A program made the translations under genes and the position numbers. This document shows, piece by piece, positions 1 to 8,769 of a DNA stretch of 46,134 bases. The DNA is from Streptomyces poriferorum (GTDB lineage: Bacteria > Actinomycetota > Actinomycetes > Streptomycetales > Streptomycetaceae), in NCBI RefSeq assembly GCF_019399235.1, contig NZ_JAELVH010000024.1, forward strand, positions 1 to 46,134, read 5' to 3'. The stretch's first letter is position 1, and each line of letters begins with the position of its first letter. Below the pieces are notes generated by a model. It saw only the letters and a list, made by a program, of their open reading frames with translations, searched no databases and was not told where the DNA came from.

Positions 1-1
1 C

Positions 2-694
2 GACGGCGGCCAGGGCGAGGCGGTCCGCGTCCCGCAGGCCGACGGCACCCTGGTCAGGCTCCCGGTCCGCGAGGACTCGCCGCTGCTGCCCTCCCTGCTC
101 GCCCTGTCCGACGTGATGGGCACCGGCCATCACGGCGCCACCACCGCCGGGGTCTCCCGCGGCGACTCCGTCCTGGTCATCGGGGACGGCGCGGTCGGCC
201 TGTGCGCGGTGATCGCCGCGAGGCGTCTCGGCGCGGAGCGGATCATCCTCATGGGCCGGCACACCGACCGCACCGGCCTGGGCCGCGAGTTCGGAGCCAC
301 CGACGTGATCGCCGAACGCGGGGACGAGGGCATCGCCCGTGTGCGTGACCTGACCGCCGGGGTCGGCGTCGACAGGGTCGTCGAGGCCGTGGGTGCCCGC
401 CAGGGGCTCGACACCGCGTTCGCCGCCGTCACCGACGGCGGCACCATCAGCCGGCTGGGCATGCCGCAGTACGAGGAAGGCCCCATCGGCGCCGCGATGA
501 TCATGCGGAACATCACCCTCACCGGCGGTGTCTCCCCGGCCCGCGCCTACATCGAGGAACTGATGCCCGACGTCCTCGACGGCACCATCCGGCCGGGCCG
601 CGTCTTCGACCGGACCATCTCCCTGGACGAGACCCCCGGCGCCTACCGGGACATGGCCGACCGGCGCGTCCTCAAGGCCCTCATCACCTTCTGA
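2..694 (+). CDS. Zinc-type alcohol dehydrogenase, C-terminal part (5' end outside window)
   Basis: This is the C-terminal 230 residues of a medium-chain (zinc-family) alcohol dehydrogenase, which oxidises or reduces an alcohol/aldehyde with NAD(P)H in the cytoplasm. The frame is open from the first bases of the window, so the catalytic zinc-binding N-terminal half lies upstream. Visible features are the [10 protein letters not shown] segment at the domain junction, a Rossmann motif [10 protein letters not shown], and a typical ending ([10 protein letters not shown]). An internal ATG at 113 is not the start, because coding continues upstream in the same frame. The stop is followed about 50 bases later by the aldo/keto reductase in the same direction, so the two are probably co-transcribed. 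The substrate is not predictable. Confidence 0.9.
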   Translation, partial: DGGQGEAVRVPQADGTLVRLPVREDSPLLPSLLALSDVMGTGHHGATTAGVSRGDSVLVIGDGAVGLCAVIAARRLGAERIILMGRHTDRTGLGREFGATDVIAERGDEGIARVRDLTAGVGVDRVVEAVGARQGLDTAFAAVTDGGTISRLGMPQYEEGPIGAAMIMRNITLTGGVSPARAYIEELMPDVLDGTIRPGRVFDRTISLDETPGAYRDMADRRVLKALITF

Positions 695-746
695 CCTTCT
701 GACCTTCCGCACCCCACCACGCACGCACCACGCACAGGAGACATCC

Positions 747-1598
747 ATGGAGACCGTCACCCTGAACAACGGCGTCACGATGCCGATCCTCGGCTTCGGC
801 GTCTTCCAGATCCCGCCGGAGGACACCGAGCGGACCGTCAGCGACGCGCTCGCCGCCGGATACCGGCTGCTCGACACCGCCGCCGCCTACGGGAACGAGG
901 AAGCCGTGGGCCGCGCCATCAGGAGCAGTGGCATCCCGCGCGGCGAACTGTTCGTCACCACCAAGCTGTGGATCCAGGACGCGCCGGCCGAGGAGAACGC
1001 CAGGGCCGCCTTCGAGACGTCATTGCGCAAGCTCGGCCTCGACTACCTCGACCTGTACCTGATGCACCAGCCGTTCGGGGACGTGTACGGGCAGTGGCGT
1101 GCCATGGAGGCACTTCACCACGAGGGCCGCGTCAAGGCGATCGGCGTCGCCAACTTCTACCCGGACCGGCTCGTCGACCTGATCAGCAACAACGACGTGA
1201 CGCCCGCGGTGAACCAGATCGAGACGCACCCGTTCTTCCAGCGCACCGCCGACCAGGACGTCATGCGCGAGCACGGCGTGCAGATCCAGTCCTGGGGCGG
1301 GTTCGCCGAGGGGAAGAACGGCCTCTTCACGAACCCGGTCCTGAGCGGCATCGGCAAGGCGCACGGCAAGTCCGTCGCCCAGGTCGTGCTCCGCTGGCTC
1401 GTCCAGCGCGGCATCGTCACCATCCCCAAGTCCGTGCGCGCCGAGCGCATGGCGGAGAACTTCGACGTCTTCGACTTCGCGCTCACCGACGACCAGATGG
1501 CCTCCATCGCCACCCTGGACACCGGCGCCTCCCTCTTCTTCGACCACCGGGACCCGGCGGTCGCCGGACAGCTCGGCAAGCGGCGGCTGACCGACTGA
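747..1598 (+). CDS. Aldo/keto reductase
   Basis: A 283-residue NADPH-dependent aldo/keto reductase of the 2,5-diketo-gluconate reductase / prostaglandin F synthase subgroup, a soluble TIM-barrel enzyme reducing carbonyl compounds. The catalytic tetrad is visible: Asp43 and Tyr48 in [11 protein letters not shown], Lys73 in TTKLW and His107 in LYLMHQPFG. The cofactor-binding [10 protein letters not shown] motif is near the C-terminus. The ATG follows an AGGAGA ribosome-binding site at good spacing. It lies just downstream of an alcohol dehydrogenase and upstream of a flavodoxin remnant, a redox cluster seen in many Streptomyces. Length is normal. The physiological substrate is unknown. Confidence 0.93.
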   Translation: METVTLNNGVTMPILGFGVFQIPPEDTERTVSDALAAGYRLLDTAAAYGNEEAVGRAIRSSGIPRGELFVTTKLWIQDAPAEENARAAFETSLRKLGLDYLDLYLMHQPFGDVYGQWRAMEALHHEGRVKAIGVANFYPDRLVDLISNNDVTPAVNQIETHPFFQRTADQDVMREHGVQIQSWGGFAEGKNGLFTNPVLSGIGKAHGKSVAQVVLRWLVQRGIVTIPKSVRAERMAENFDVFDFALTDDQMASIATLDTGASLFFDHRDPAVAGQLGKRRLTD

Positions 1599-1683
1599 GC
1601 CGCACCACGGCTCCCGGACGGTGCGCGGGTGCCGTCGACCGCATCCGCGCACCGCCCGGCACCACCCACCCATGCCGAGGTCC

Positions 1684-1940
1684 GAGGAACAAGGGCCGTC
1701 CCTCTGGAACGTACGCGCTCCCATGATCATGTCGACGTTCACGGACGCGTTCGACTTCCGCGGCAGGACCGTCCACCCGGTCACGACCTACGCGATGAGC
1801 GGTCCCGGCACCACCGAGCGCGACTACGCGGCCTCCTGTCCCGGCGCGGTCATCGGCGAAGGGCGCGGCGAGGGTCCGCGAGGCCGGTGCCGACAGACAT
1901 CGGCCCCTGGATCCGGCGCGTCGCGCTGCCTCAGGGCTGA
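1684..1940 (+). pseudogene. Flavodoxin remnant, C-terminal, frameshifted
   Basis: Degraded C-terminal part of a small flavodoxin-family protein. In frame 1 the segment around 1711-1860 reads LWNVRAPMIMSTFTDA, then FDFRGRTVHPVTTYAMSG and GTTERDYAASCPGAVIGEG, a series typical of flavodoxin-like proteins that neighbour aldo/keto reductases. After about 1863 the expected ending is found only in another frame (DIGPWIRRVALPQG, stop at 1940), so at least one indel separates the parts. No N-terminal FMN-binding loop (TGNT-type) is seen upstream, and the sequence before 1684 is the short gap after the reductase. I infer a decayed gene, not a functional short protein. Confidence 0.72.
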
Positions 1941-2105
1941 GGCACCTGGCGAGGGGTTCCGACAGGCCCGCGACCACCGGGCCCGCGACCACCGGGGCGA
2001 CCGCCGGCACCGAGCCGCGTCCGCCGGGGCAAGGGCCGTAACGGATCCTGCGTCACGGCACCTCGGCCCCGGGCGGCCGAACGGACGGGCGGGCCGGCGG
2101 TCGGG

Positions 2106-2939
2106 TCAGCGCAGTCCGGCGAAGAGATCGTTCTCGGGTACGGGAGCGTCCGTGGTGTCCTTGACGCGTACGAAGGTCTCCACGCCCATGAACTCGCCGA
2201 ACCTCTCCTTGCCCATCTTGAGGAAGAAGATGTTCTCGCCCTGGCTGGCGTGCGCGGCCAGCGCGTCGAACTTCTGACCGCTGAACGCGGTGGTGTCCAC
2301 CCACGTGGTGATCTCGTCGTCGGGAAGGCCGATCTCGGCCATCGCGGCGGCCTCGGCGGGATCCGGCTCCGGCATGTCCGGGTGGAACTCGCGCATGATC
2401 TCGCCGAATCGCTGCATCCCCGAGCGGGGCATCGTCGTCCAGTACACCTTCGGTGTCAGCCCGGTCATCTCCAGCGCCGCCGTCGTGATGCGGTTGGCCT
2501 GGATGTGGTCGGGGTGGCCGTAGAAGCCGTTCTCGTCGTAGGTGACGACCACATCGGGACGGTAGTGGCGCATGAGCTCCGCAAGCCGGGCGGCGCCTTC
2601 CTCCACGGGGGTCCGCCAGAAGGAACCGGGGGCGTCGTTGCTCGGCCAGCCCATCATTCCGGAGTCGGCGTAGTCCAGCATCTCCAGATCGCTGATCTTC
2701 AGCACCTCACAGCTGGCCTCGAGTTCCTGGCGGCGCATCAGGGCGACGGCCGCCGGGTCGTGCCCGGGGTCGCCCGGCTTGGCACCTCCTTTCCCGTCGC
2801 CGCAACCGCCGTCGGTACAGGTCACAAGGACGGTGCGGATGCCTTCCGCCGCGTACCGCGCGAGGACTCCTCCCGTTCCGGTGGCCTCGTCGTCGGGGTG
2901 GGCGTGCACTGCCATGAGCGTCAACGGCCGGTCAGTCAT
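2106..2939 (-). CDS. PIG-L family deacetylase (Mca/MshB-like)
   Basis: A 277-residue member of the PIG-L/LmbE zinc hydrolase family, which removes acetyl or amide groups from N-acetylglucosamine-type substrates. In actinomycetes this includes mycothiol S-conjugate amidase (Mca) and MshB. The zinc motif HAHPDDE is at residues 12-18, followed by LVTCTDGGCGDG, VVTYDENGFYGHPDHIQA and a C-terminal SQGENIFF segment, all characteristic of the Mca branch. The ATG at 2939 has AAGGA about 8 bases upstream; a longer open frame to 3131 has no support. It stands alone on the minus strand between two decayed genes. The substrate is inferred only; the genuine mca of the strain may lie elsewhere. Confidence 0.88.
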   Translation of the reverse strand: MTDRPLTLMAVHAHPDDEATGTGGVLARYAAEGIRTVLVTCTDGGCGDGKGGAKPGDPGHDPAAVALMRRQELEASCEVLKISDLEMLDYADSGMMGWPSNDAPGSFWRTPVEEGAARLAELMRHYRPDVVVTYDENGFYGHPDHIQANRITTAALEMTGLTPKVYWTTMPRSGMQRFGEIMREFHPDMPEPDPAEAAAMAEIGLPDDEITTWVDTTAFSGQKFDALAAHASQGENIFFLKMGKERFGEFMGVETFVRVKDTTDAPVPENDLFAGLR

Positions 2940-3161
2940 GAAGAAGTCCTTCTGCAGAAAATTCGTCTTGGTCCGGTGCACGGCGGATACCGCGATCCGG
3001 AGGAGCGAGTCCTGGCGGGGCGGAGACGACCTTGCGGTCCCTGCTCCCCCCACCCGTGCGGCGCCGGTCCCCCGGTCGTTGCAACCGTTCCGGACGGGCC
3101 CGCTGTTCCCGGCTGGGCCTCTCAGCCGCATCGGCCGCTGCCGACCGGCATCCGGAGGTGC

Positions 3162-3400
3162 TCAGCAGTCCGGCAGTGAGCCGTAGCGGGTTGCCAGGGT
3201 CCGTACGGTGGCGGCGATGCGGTCGCGGAGTTCGGCCGGGGCCAGTACCTCTGTCGGCGCCCAGCCGCAGGAACTCCCCGTGGGCGTGGTCGATCGACTC
3301 GATGGGCACCCGGGCGTCCGTCCACCGGTCACCCGTGGGTGTCACGCCCAGCACCGGCCCGGTCCGGCGGGAGCACCGCGACGCGGCCAGCGCCACCATG
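3162..3400 (-). pseudogene. WYL-domain transcriptional regulator remnant
   Basis: C-terminal debris of a WYL-domain (YafY/DeoR-like) regulator. One minus frame carries VLGVTPTGDRWTDARVP followed by IESIDHAHGEFLRLGAD (about 3395-3254). The expected continuation EVLAPAELRDRIAATVRTLA with RYG occurs one frame off, ending at the TGA at 3162-3164. A single-base indel near 3248-3256 explains the switch. The N-terminal winged-helix domain and most of the WYL core (normally more than 200 residues) are absent upstream. The motif order is what I recognise from the family; the functional gene is lost. Confidence 0.6.
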
Positions 3401-3700
3401 GTCGACAGCGACGACGTCCTGCTGCTGCGCGGCCCCGGTTCTCCTGCGGATCCGCGCGCCCGTGAAGTGGTCGCGACCGTCTGCCACCCGTCCGGTGCGG
3501 CCCCCTTCGACGCGTACGCCGCCCGGCATCTGAGCCCGGCTCATGCGGTGCACCGCATGAGCACGCGGCGAACGACTACCCCCCTCCTGTCCGTCCGTAC
3601 CGGGGAGGACGTCCGGGTCTGGTTCGGCCCCGCGGAGCCACCGCCCTGGCCGGCGCGGCGGCTGCGGCTCGAACCGGTGGCGGGCCGGCCGGTCCGGTGA
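3398..3700 (+). CDS. Unrecognised open frame, possibly a remnant
   Basis: About 100 codons from an ATG at 3398, with roughly 85 percent G/C in third positions, which is a moderate coding signal. The product would be acidic at the start (MVDSDDVLLLRG) and Arg/Pro-rich at the end. No family is recognised, no ribosome-binding site is obvious, and the frame stays open upstream into the WYL remnant on the other strand. It fills the stretch between the decayed regulator and the arcD leader. It may be a short hypothetical gene, the tail of a lost gene, or chance. Confidence 0.25.
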   Translation: MVDSDDVLLLRGPGSPADPRAREVVATVCHPSGAAPFDAYAARHLSPAHAVHRMSTRRTTTPLLSVRTGEDVRVWFGPAEPPPWPARRLRLEPVAGRPVR

Positions 3701-3793
3701 CCGCCTCGGCCGGCTCGAAGTCCGGTGATTCACACCGGTCATGCAATCCGGTCGTTCCCAGCGACCCATCATGGCGGCCATTCACGACCACCA

Positions 3794-3841
3794 TTCGACG
3801 CAATATGTACCGAATTGCACTATATTTTCGTTTCGACGCAA
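3794..3841 (+). promoter_or_regulatory. AT-rich arcDA leader with a 10-bp direct repeat
   Basis: Upstream of arcD the composition drops sharply to AT-rich. TTCGACGCAA occurs at 3794-3803 and again at 3832-3841, each followed within one or two bases by TATG. A TATATT that could serve as a -10 lies at 3821-3826, between the copies. The first ATG of arcD is 110 bases downstream. Repeats placed around a promoter suggest a regulator-binding pair, for example for oxygen, arginine or energy control, but no known box is recognised. Confidence 0.4.
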
Positions 3842-3950
3842 GTATGGGGCACTGGAGTTCACCCGGCTCCGAACGGGGGCCGCCGAACGACCAGCGGGCA
3901 CGGGCCCCTGCGCGACCTCCCACTCCTCCGGCGTACAGACGAGGGAAGTC

Positions 3951-5411
3951 ATGAGCCACGCAGAGACCAGTACGCCGGCCGCCACCTCGGGTGACCGGCC
4001 CGCGGCCAAGCTGACCCTGGTGACTCTGACCGCGATGGTGGTCGGCTCGATGGTCGGGGCCGGGGTCTTCTCGCTGCCGCGCCGCTTCGCGCAGGAGACC
4101 GGAGTGGCCGGGGCGTTGATCGCCTGGGCGATCGCGGGGACGGGCATGTTGATGCTCGCCTTCGTCTTCCAGACGCTCGCCGTACGGCGGCCCGACCTGG
4201 ACGCCGGTGTGTACGCGTACGCCAAGGCCGGGTTCGGCGAGTACCTCGGGTTCTTCTCCGCGTTCGGCTACTGGGCGAGTGCCTGCGTCGGCAACGTCAC
4301 GTACTGGGTGCTGATCATGTCGACGATCGGCGCGATCTGGCCCGCGCTCGGTGACGGCGACACGTTCCTCGCCGTCGTCCTCTCCTCGGTCGGGCTGTGG
4401 GCGTTCTTCCTGCTGATCCGGCGCGGCGTCAAGGAGGCGGCGGCGATCAACCGGATCGTCACCGTGGCCAAGGTCGTACCGATCCTGGTGTTCGTCGTCC
4501 TCGCGCTGTTCTACCTCGACACGGATGTGTTCGTGGACAACTGGGGCGGGGCCGACTACGCGGGCTCGCTGTTCAACCAGGTCCGCGGGACGATGCTGGC
4601 CACGGTCTTCGTCTTCCTCGGCGTCGAGGGTGCCAGCGTCTACTCCCGGCACGCCAAACGGCGGGAGGACGTCGGCCGGGCCACGATCCTCGGCTTCCTC
4701 AGCGTCTTCGCCGTCTTCGCCTCCGTCACCATCGTCTCGTACGGCATCATGCCGATGGCCGAGATCGCCGAGCTGCGCCAGCCGTCCATGGCCGGCGTGC
4801 TGGAACACGCCGTCGGCACCTGGGGCAAGGTCTTCGTCAGCGTCGGCCTCATCATCTCCGTGCTCGGCGCGTACCTCGCCTGGACGCTGATGGCCGCGGA
4901 AGTGCTCTTCGTCGCCGCCAAGGACAAGGACATGCCCCGGTTCCTGGGCCGCGCCACCTCCGAGGACGTGCCGGTCCCCGCCCTGCTCATGACGACCATG
5001 CTGAGCCAGATCGTCCTGGTCGTCACGATGTTCTCCGACGACGCGTTCAACTTCGCGCTCGACCTGACCAGCGCCCTGAGCCTGATCCCGTTCCTGCTCG
5101 CCGCCGGGTTCGCCGTGAAGATCTGTTTCGGACGCGACCGTGCGGAGACCTCCGGCAGGAGCACCCGCCCCGAGCTCGTGGTCGCCGTCGTCGCCACGGT
5201 GTACACGGCCTTCCTGCTGTACGCCGCCGGGCTGAAGTTCGTCCTGGTCTCCTTCATCCTCTACGCCCCCGCGACGTTCCTGTTCGCCAAGGCCAGGCGC
5301 GAGCAGAACCGGCGGCTGTTCTCACCCCGCGAGGCCCTCATCTGCGCCGTCTCGGTCGCCGGTGCCGTAATGGGCGTGATCGCCCTGGCTGTGGGCTGGA
5401 TCGAACTGTGA
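3951..5411 (+). CDS. arcD: Arginine/ornithine antiporter, APC family
   Basis: A 486-residue integral membrane amino-acid transporter of the APC superfamily, basic amino acid/polyamine antiporter branch, with about a dozen predicted membrane segments. The opening [20 protein letters not shown] and FSLPRRF carry the family's first helix and its GSMVGAGVF substrate-backbone motif. Known ArcD proteins exchange external arginine for ornithine. The gene lies 44 bases upstream of arginine deiminase, which supports that role. I chose the ATG at 3951 (GAGGGAAGTC upstream); the frame is open further upstream but through AT-rich, non-coding-looking sequence. Citrulline/ornithine exchange or arginine/agmatine exchange are alternatives. 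Confidence 0.9.
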   Translation: MSHAETSTPAATSGDRPAAKLTLVTLTAMVVGSMVGAGVFSLPRRFAQETGVAGALIAWAIAGTGMLMLAFVFQTLAVRRPDLDAGVYAYAKAGFGEYLGFFSAFGYWASACVGNVTYWVLIMSTIGAIWPALGDGDTFLAVVLSSVGLWAFFLLIRRGVKEAAAINRIVTVAKVVPILVFVVLALFYLDTDVFVDNWGGADYAGSLFNQVRGTMLATVFVFLGVEGASVYSRHAKRREDVGRATILGFLSVFAVFASVTIVSYGIMPMAEIAELRQPSMAGVLEHAVGTWGKVFVSVGLIISVLGAYLAWTLMAAEVLFVAAKDKDMPRFLGRATSEDVPVPALLMTTMLSQIVLVVTMFSDDAFNFALDLTSALSLIPFLLAAGFAVKICFGRDRAETSGRSTRPELVVAVVATVYTAFLLYAAGLKFVLVSFILYAPATFLFAKARREQNRRLFSPREALICAVSVAGAVMGVIALAVGWIEL

Positions 5412-5455
5412 CCCGTACCCGACCCGAGCCGTACCCGATCGAAAGGCGCACTGCG

Positions 5456-6715
5456 ATGAGTTCAGACACCACTCCCGGACCGGCCCTCGGCGTCCACTCC
5501 GAGGTCGGCAGGCTCCGCAAGGTGCTGGTGTGCGCGCCCGGTCTCGCCCACCGCCGGCTCACCCCCACCAACTCCGACGACCTGCTCTTCGACGACGTCA
5601 TGTGGGTGGAGAACGCCCAGCGCGATCACGCGGACTTCGTCGACCGGCTGACCGGGCACGGAGTCGAGGTCGTCGAGCTGCACGAGCTGCTCGCCCGGAC
5701 CATGGACATCCCCGAGGCCAGGAGCTGGCTCCTGGACCGCAAGATCGTGGCCAACGAGGTCGGCCTCGGGCTCATCGACGACACGCGTGCCTTCCTCGAC
5801 TCGCTCGGCTCCCGGCAGCTTGCGGAGTACCTCATCGGCGGGCTGTCGACCGCCGACCTGCCGGCCGGGTTCCGCTCCGGCTACGTGGCGCTCGCCCGCG
5901 AGGCGACCGGGGCCCGGGAGTACCTCATGCCCCCGCTCCCCAACACCCTCTACACCCGTGACACCACGTGCTGGCTCTACGGCGGTGTGACGCTGAACCC
6001 GCTCTACTGGCCCGCCCGGCACGGTGAGACCCTGCTGATGAAGGCGGTCTACACCTTCCACCCCGACTTCAGGGACAGCGTGGTGTGGCGGGGCGATCCC
6101 GAGCAGGACTGGGGCCAGGCCACGTTCGAAGGGGGCGACATCATGCCCGTCGGCAACGGGGTCGTCCTCATGGGCATGAGCGAACGCACCTCCCGCCAGG
6201 CCATCACCCAGGTCGCCGCCTCCCTGTTCAGGAAAGGCGCGGCCGAGCAGGTCATCGTCGCCGGAATGCCCAGGCTCCGCTCCGCCATGCATCTCGACAC
6301 GGTCTTCACCTTCGCCGACCGTGACATCGTCACCCTCTACCCCAAGATCATGGACGCGGTGCACACCTTCACGCTGCGCCCGGGCGACAAGGGCCCCGGG
6401 GTGGAGATCACCGATGAGGGATCGACGCCGTTCGTCGACGTCGTCGCCAAGGGGCTCGGTTTGCCCGGAATGCGGGTGGTCGAGACGGGCGGCGATGTGT
6501 ACGCCTCCGAGCGGCAGCAGTGGGACAGCGGCAACAACGCCGTCGCGCTGCGGCCCGGCGTCGTCTTCACCTACGACCGCAACACCCAGACGAACGCGCT
6601 GCTGCGCAAGGCGGGGGTGGAGGTCATCACGATCGTCGGCGCCGAACTCGGTCGTGGGCGTGGTGGCGGCCACTGCATGACCTGCCCGCTGATCCGCGAG
6701 CCCGTCGACTTCTGA
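5456..6715 (+). CDS. arcA: Arginine deiminase
   Basis: A 419-residue arginine deiminase that hydrolyses L-arginine to citrulline and ammonia in the cytoplasm, the first step of the ADI pathway. Guanidine-modifying superfamily motifs are present: [33 protein letters not shown], the catalytic histidine in MHLDTVFTF, and the nucleophile Cys407 in [14 protein letters not shown] close to the C-terminus. Length matches the family. The ATG at 5456 follows GAAAGG. It is paired with arcD and probably co-transcribed. No catabolic ornithine carbamoyltransferase or carbamate kinase follows, so ATP formation from citrulline would need genes elsewhere. The next gene is convergent. Confidence 0.96.
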   Translation: MSSDTTPGPALGVHSEVGRLRKVLVCAPGLAHRRLTPTNSDDLLFDDVMWVENAQRDHADFVDRLTGHGVEVVELHELLARTMDIPEARSWLLDRKIVANEVGLGLIDDTRAFLDSLGSRQLAEYLIGGLSTADLPAGFRSGYVALAREATGAREYLMPPLPNTLYTRDTTCWLYGGVTLNPLYWPARHGETLLMKAVYTFHPDFRDSVVWRGDPEQDWGQATFEGGDIMPVGNGVVLMGMSERTSRQAITQVAASLFRKGAAEQVIVAGMPRLRSAMHLDTVFTFADRDIVTLYPKIMDAVHTFTLRPGDKGPGVEITDEGSTPFVDVVAKGLGLPGMRVVETGGDVYASERQQWDSGNNAVALRPGVVFTYDRNTQTNALLRKAGVEVITIVGAELGRGRGGGHCMTCPLIREPVDF

Positions 6716-6716
6716 T

Positions 6717-6796
6717 CACGGCCGGCGTCCAGGGCCGACGTTCACGGCCCGGCGTCCGGGGCCGACGTTCACGGCCCGGCGCCCACGGCCGACGAA
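6717..6796 (+). repeat. Three imperfect 26-27-bp tandem repeats after arcA
   Basis: Immediately after the arcA stop, three head-to-tail units (6717-6742, 6743-6769, 6770-6796) share the pattern CACGGCC(C)GGCG..C followed by GGCCGACG. They lie between convergent genes and contain complementary GGCC-rich parts. They could act in transcription termination or be a small minisatellite. No protein-coding signal is seen here. Confidence 0.6.
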
Positions 6797-6825
6797 TGCC
6801 GTGCCGGCCCCGTACGAGCGAGCGG

Positions 6826-7416
6826 TCAGGGGGTCGCCGCGGAGACGACGTACACGACCGGTGCCGCCGGGTCGGTCATGTTGACGGTGATGTCCTGCGT
6901 GGGGCGCGGGTCCTTGTTGGTGTGCGTGGTGCCCGCCCACGACAGGCCGCCGTTGAAGTACCAGCCCGCGACCTTCATGTCGCGCTCACCGATGCTGAGC
7001 TTGCCGTTCTCCAGGGCGGCCCGGCCCGTGCCGACCCGGGTCAGGAACCGGTCCAGGCCGTTGGACGTCGTGCGGAACTGCACGTACATCCGGCTGGCCT
7101 TCCAGTTGTTGGTCTCGTAGTACTGGACCTCCACGGCATCCTTGGGGACCGGCACCTCGAAGATGCGGCGGAGCATCCGTGACGGCCAGCCCTCGCGGAG
7201 GCCCTGCGCCGCCGCCTCGGCGGCCTTGTCCTGGCCGGAGCGGCGGCTCTGGCCTGCGGAGATCAGCAGATAGCCGGCCGGGATGCCGATGAGCAGCACG
7301 ATGATGGTCGCCGTGATCAGGCGTCGGCGGATGGTCCGGCGCCGGTCCTCGGGCGTCGGTCCCTCGCCGGGCGGCGGGGACTGGCGCGGCACGACGGGGT
7401 GCTCGGCTGCGGTCAT
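6826..7416 (-). CDS. Hypothetical single-pass membrane protein
   Basis: A 196-residue protein with a short Pro-rich cytoplasmic N-terminus, an Arg cluster (RRRTIRRR is approximated by the basic stretch before the helix), one transmembrane helix at about residues 33-52 (ATIIVLLIGIPAGYLLI) and an outside domain of about 140 residues with no cysteine. It looks like a membrane-anchored extracytoplasmic protein of unknown function. It is encoded 14 bases downstream of the ROK kinase on the same strand and probably shares its transcript. No enzymatic motif is recognised. An ATG at 7416 gives a normal start; the upstream GGGATCC offers only a weak ribosome site. Confidence 0.75.
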   Translation of the reverse strand: MTAAEHPVVPRQSPPPGEGPTPEDRRRTIRRRLITATIIVLLIGIPAGYLLISAGQSRRSGQDKAAEAAAQGLREGWPSRMLRRIFEVPVPKDAVEVQYYETNNWKASRMYVQFRTTSNGLDRFLTRVGTGRAALENGKLSIGERDMKVAGWYFNGGLSWAGTTHTNKDPRPTQDITVNMTDPAAPVVYVVSAATP

Positions 7417-7430
7417 GGGTGCGGGGATCC

Positions 7431-8594
7431 CTAGGAAGTGCGGGTGTTACGCGTGTTACGGATGGTGCTGGCGGCCTGGTCGTAGATCTGGGCGTACCGC
7501 TCGTACCGCTCTACGCGCCGGCGGTTGGTTCGCCGGAAGCGACGGGCCACCAGTCTGGCGAGGTCGGCCGCGCCGACCATACCCGCCTCGGGGCCGAGCT
7601 GCGCCTTCGCGATCCGGGCCTCGGGCCGGTAGCCGCGGCCGGTGAGGTGGCGTTTGAAGGCGTCCCTGGCCGGTCCGATCAGGAGGTCGTCGGCGGCGCT
7701 GACACCGCCTCCGATGACGAAGCAGGAGGGGTCGAGCGCGGCGGCCAGATTGGCGATGCCGACGCCGAGCCACTGGCCGATGTCCTGGAGGAGCTCGATG
7801 CACATCGCATCGCCCTCGCGGGCCAGTTCGGTGATGAGCGGTCCGGTGATGTCGGGGATGTTGCCCTTGACCCGCTCGATGAGTCCGTGGGCCACCGGGG
7901 AGTCCGCCGCGGCCAGTTCCCTGGCCTCCCGGACGAGTGCGTTCCCGGAGCTGTACTGCTCCCAGCAGCCGCGGTTGCCGCAGGGGCAGCGGTGGCCTCC
8001 GGGCACGACCTGCATGTGGCCGAACTCACCGGCGACGCCGTACTTGCCGCGCTTGACCTGACCGTCCTCCAGGATCGCGCCGCCGATGCCGGTGCCGAGC
8101 GTGATCATGACGAGGTGGTCCTCGCCGCGGCCGGCGCCGAAGCGCCATTCGGCCCAGGCGGCGGTGTTGGCGTCGTTGTCGACCATGACGGGGACGACGA
8201 GCCGGGAGGCGATGGCGTCGCGCAGCGGTTCGTCACGCCAGGCCAGGTGCGGGGCGAACAGGACCTTGGAGCGGTCCGCGTCGACCCAGCCGGCCGCGCC
8301 GATGCCCACCGCGTGGACGTCGTGGCGGTCCGAGAGGTCCAGCACCAGCTCGACGATGGTGTCCTCGACGACCTTGGGGCTCTTGGACTTGTCGGGCGTC
8401 TCGGTGCGCAGGGTCTCCAGGATGTTGCCGTCGGCGTCGACGACGCCGGCCATCACCTTCGTCCCCCCGATGTCGATGCCGACCGTGGGCACCCGCGGCG
8501 CGGTGAGGTGCGAGCGCCGCTCCCTGGTGCCGACGGTCCGCAGGACGGTGGCGCGGGCGGAGCCGCGGTGTGTGAAGTCGCGGTACGTGCTCAT
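7431..8594 (-). CDS. ROK family sugar kinase (glucokinase-like)
   Basis: A 387-residue ROK-family protein that should phosphorylate a hexose with ATP. The phosphate-binding motif VGIDIGGTKV is near residue 40, the catalytic-base segment includes VDNDANTAAWAE, and the ROK zinc signature CPCGNRGCWEQYSSG is intact. There is no N-terminal helix-turn-helix: residues 1-35 are an unstructured basic extension, so it is a kinase and not a ROK repressor. It lies downstream of the ABC transporter genes in the same direction, separated by a strong hairpin, so it may have its own promoter. Glucose or a related sugar is the likely substrate; the transported compound of the locus is another candidate. Confidence 0.88.
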   Translation of the reverse strand: MSTYRDFTHRGSARATVLRTVGTRERRSHLTAPRVPTVGIDIGGTKVMAGVVDADGNILETLRTETPDKSKSPKVVEDTIVELVLDLSDRHDVHAVGIGAAGWVDADRSKVLFAPHLAWRDEPLRDAIASRLVVPVMVDNDANTAAWAEWRFGAGRGEDHLVMITLGTGIGGAILEDGQVKRGKYGVAGEFGHMQVVPGGHRCPCGNRGCWEQYSSGNALVREARELAAADSPVAHGLIERVKGNIPDITGPLITELAREGDAMCIELLQDIGQWLGVGIANLAAALDPSCFVIGGGVSAADDLLIGPARDAFKRHLTGRGYRPEARIAKAQLGPEAGMVGAADLARLVARRFRRTNRRRVERYERYAQIYDQAASTIRNTRNTRTS

Positions 8595-8713
8595 CGTCCC
8601 TGCGGGGTCTGGGGGGCCGGTTCGTCGTGCTTCCGGCGGCGGACGGTGCCCGCCGGTGTCGATTCTGCCACTGCCGACCCCGGTCCGTACGTCAACCGGC
8701 CTGCCGCCCGGAA

Positions 8714-8744
8714 CCCGACGGGGCCGGAGACCGGTCCCGTCGGG
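8714..8744 (-). terminator. Hairpin after the ABC transporter operon
   Basis: Between the ATPase stop and the ROK kinase start. CCCGACGGG (8714-8722) pairs with CCCGTCGGG (8736-8744), and an inner CCGG/CCGG pair extends the stem to 14 pairs with a three-base loop. There is no U tract. A Streptomyces-type intrinsic terminator or attenuator is the likely role. Confidence 0.6.
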
Positions 8745-8769
8745 CGGCGGGCAAGGGCTGTGGACGTGG

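Noticed and set aside
3794..3826. TTCGAC ... TATATT as a standard promoter for arcD
   Set aside because: The spacing is 21 bases, too long for a normal sigma-70-type promoter. The boxes are reported only as an AT-rich control region.
4397..5455. Long plus-strand frame ahead of arcA in the arcA frame
   Set aside because: It is the shifted frame of arcD, Arg/Pro/Gly-rich and without motifs. arcA begins at the ATG at 5456 after GAAAGG.
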